In this document: positions 63,750 to 64,000 of the stretch, piece after piece | How the letters are laid out: every line of letters begins with the position of its first letter | Numbering within the stretch: the first letter of the stretch is position 1 | DNA from: Roseiarcus sp963836695 | GTDB taxonomy: Bacteria > Pseudomonadota > Alphaproteobacteria > Rhizobiales > Beijerinckiaceae | NCBI GenBank assembly: GCA_963836695.1 | Contig: CAWIKX010000014.1 | Span: forward strand, 124,001 to 188,000 | DNA: 64,000 bases | Reading direction: 5' to 3' | The notes under the pieces: model-generated | Databases searched by the model: none | Told to the model about the DNA's origin: nothing | Seen by the model: only the letters and a program-made list of their open reading frames with translations | Made by a program: the position numbers and the translations under genes

Positions 63750-64000
63750 ATGTATTCCATCACCGCGCTGACTTACAGTTCAAATACAGGGATCGTGCCG
63801 CCAGGCTCAGGCGCGACCGGTTTGAATCAGAATGGAGATGTCGCCGGGTCGGTTGAGGGCGAAATCGGCGCTCAAAATGAAATTGGTGGCGCCATCTGGT
63901 TTTACGATACAGGCGCCCCGTACTTCACGCCTCCAAATATCGTCGCAGCCTTGAACGACATAAACGACAGCCGTACCGCCGCCGGAATTCTTAGTAACCG
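63750..64000 (+). CDS. HAF-type repeat protein, partial at window end
   Basis: ATG 63750 with GGGGAGGA upstream; open to the edge. Starts MYSITALTYSSNTGIVPPGS and contains GLNQNGDVAGSVEGE and ALNDINDSRTAAGILS, the repeated L(N)xxGDVAG pattern of HAF/extracellular beta-propeller-like repeat proteins. No signal peptide. Likely surface or calcium-binding-type repeat protein; the rest lies outside the window. Preceded by a CRP-type site. Confidence 0.7.
   Translation, partial: MYSITALTYSSNTGIVPPGSGATGLNQNGDVAGSVEGEIGAQNEIGGAIWFYDTGAPYFTPPNIVAALNDINDSRTAAGILSN

Noticed and set aside
1..64000. tRNA, rRNA, transposase, integrase, att sites
   Set aside because: No T-loop/anticodon patterns, rRNA stretches or mobile-element proteins were found by reading both strands; covariance-model search would be decisive.

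Overview
The window is GC-rich chromosomal DNA from an alphaproteobacterium, most likely of the Hyphomicrobiales (Rhizobiales; a Beijerinckiaceae/Methylocystaceae-like lineage is my best guess, not proven). The basis is the gene neighbourhoods (rsmE beside gshA, ppi-ppiB-queA-tgt, glyA-nrdR-ribD, eno-ftsB, rpmI-rplT-pheS-pheT), an LpxL-type acyltransferase, the GshA type, several PEP-CTERM proteins and DUF2934/DUF1223/DUF2218 proteins. I see no rRNA, tRNA, CRISPR array, transposase or prophage.

Layout. 0-6.3 kb: FAD monooxygenase, AbrB-type membrane protein, small envelope proteins, a class III cyclase and an L,D-transpeptidase. 6.3-13.1 kb: accessory block with a two-gene unit of unknown function (6.7-9.6 kb), a broken PEP-CTERM gene, a 122-residue unknown protein and a B12-type radical SAM enzyme. 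13.2-19.2 kb: riboflavin synthase, PEP-CTERM protein, exonuclease III, a second L,D-transpeptidase and small stress-type proteins. 19.3-24.3 kb: a CurA-like oxidoreductase, an AT-richer segment with a secreted HExxH metalloprotease carrying five six-cysteine repeats, a relic of a second curA, and an LpxL-like acyltransferase. 24.5-36 kb: housekeeping (cyclophilins, queA, tgt, eno, ftsB, glyA, nrdR, ribD). 36.4-49.4 kb: acylase, VOC protein, clpP, an ArsR/SRPBCC pair, rsmE, gshA, MATE exporter, Flp pilin, two tandem SDRs divergent from a TetR regulator with a double operator, cupin. 49.6-54.4 kb: rpmI, rplT, pheS, pheT. 54.7-64 kb: tandem cyclic-nucleotide-binding regulators, a GAF-cyclase, a TPP enzyme, TRIC channel, Rieske oxygenase, OsmC, coaD and the start of a repeat protein.

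Two themes cross the window. First, at least twelve places show a clean change of reading frame inside a recognisable protein, including pheT, gshA, ppiB, lpxL and osmC, where restoring one base restores the family sequence. This density in essential genes points to indel errors in the assembly rather than gene decay, so most 'broken' genes here should be read as probably intact. Second, a cyclic-AMP theme: two class III cyclases, two CRP/FNR-type cyclic-nucleotide domains and four palindromes of the form TGTGA-N6-TCACA upstream of genes in the last 15 kb suggest a local cAMP-receptor regulon.
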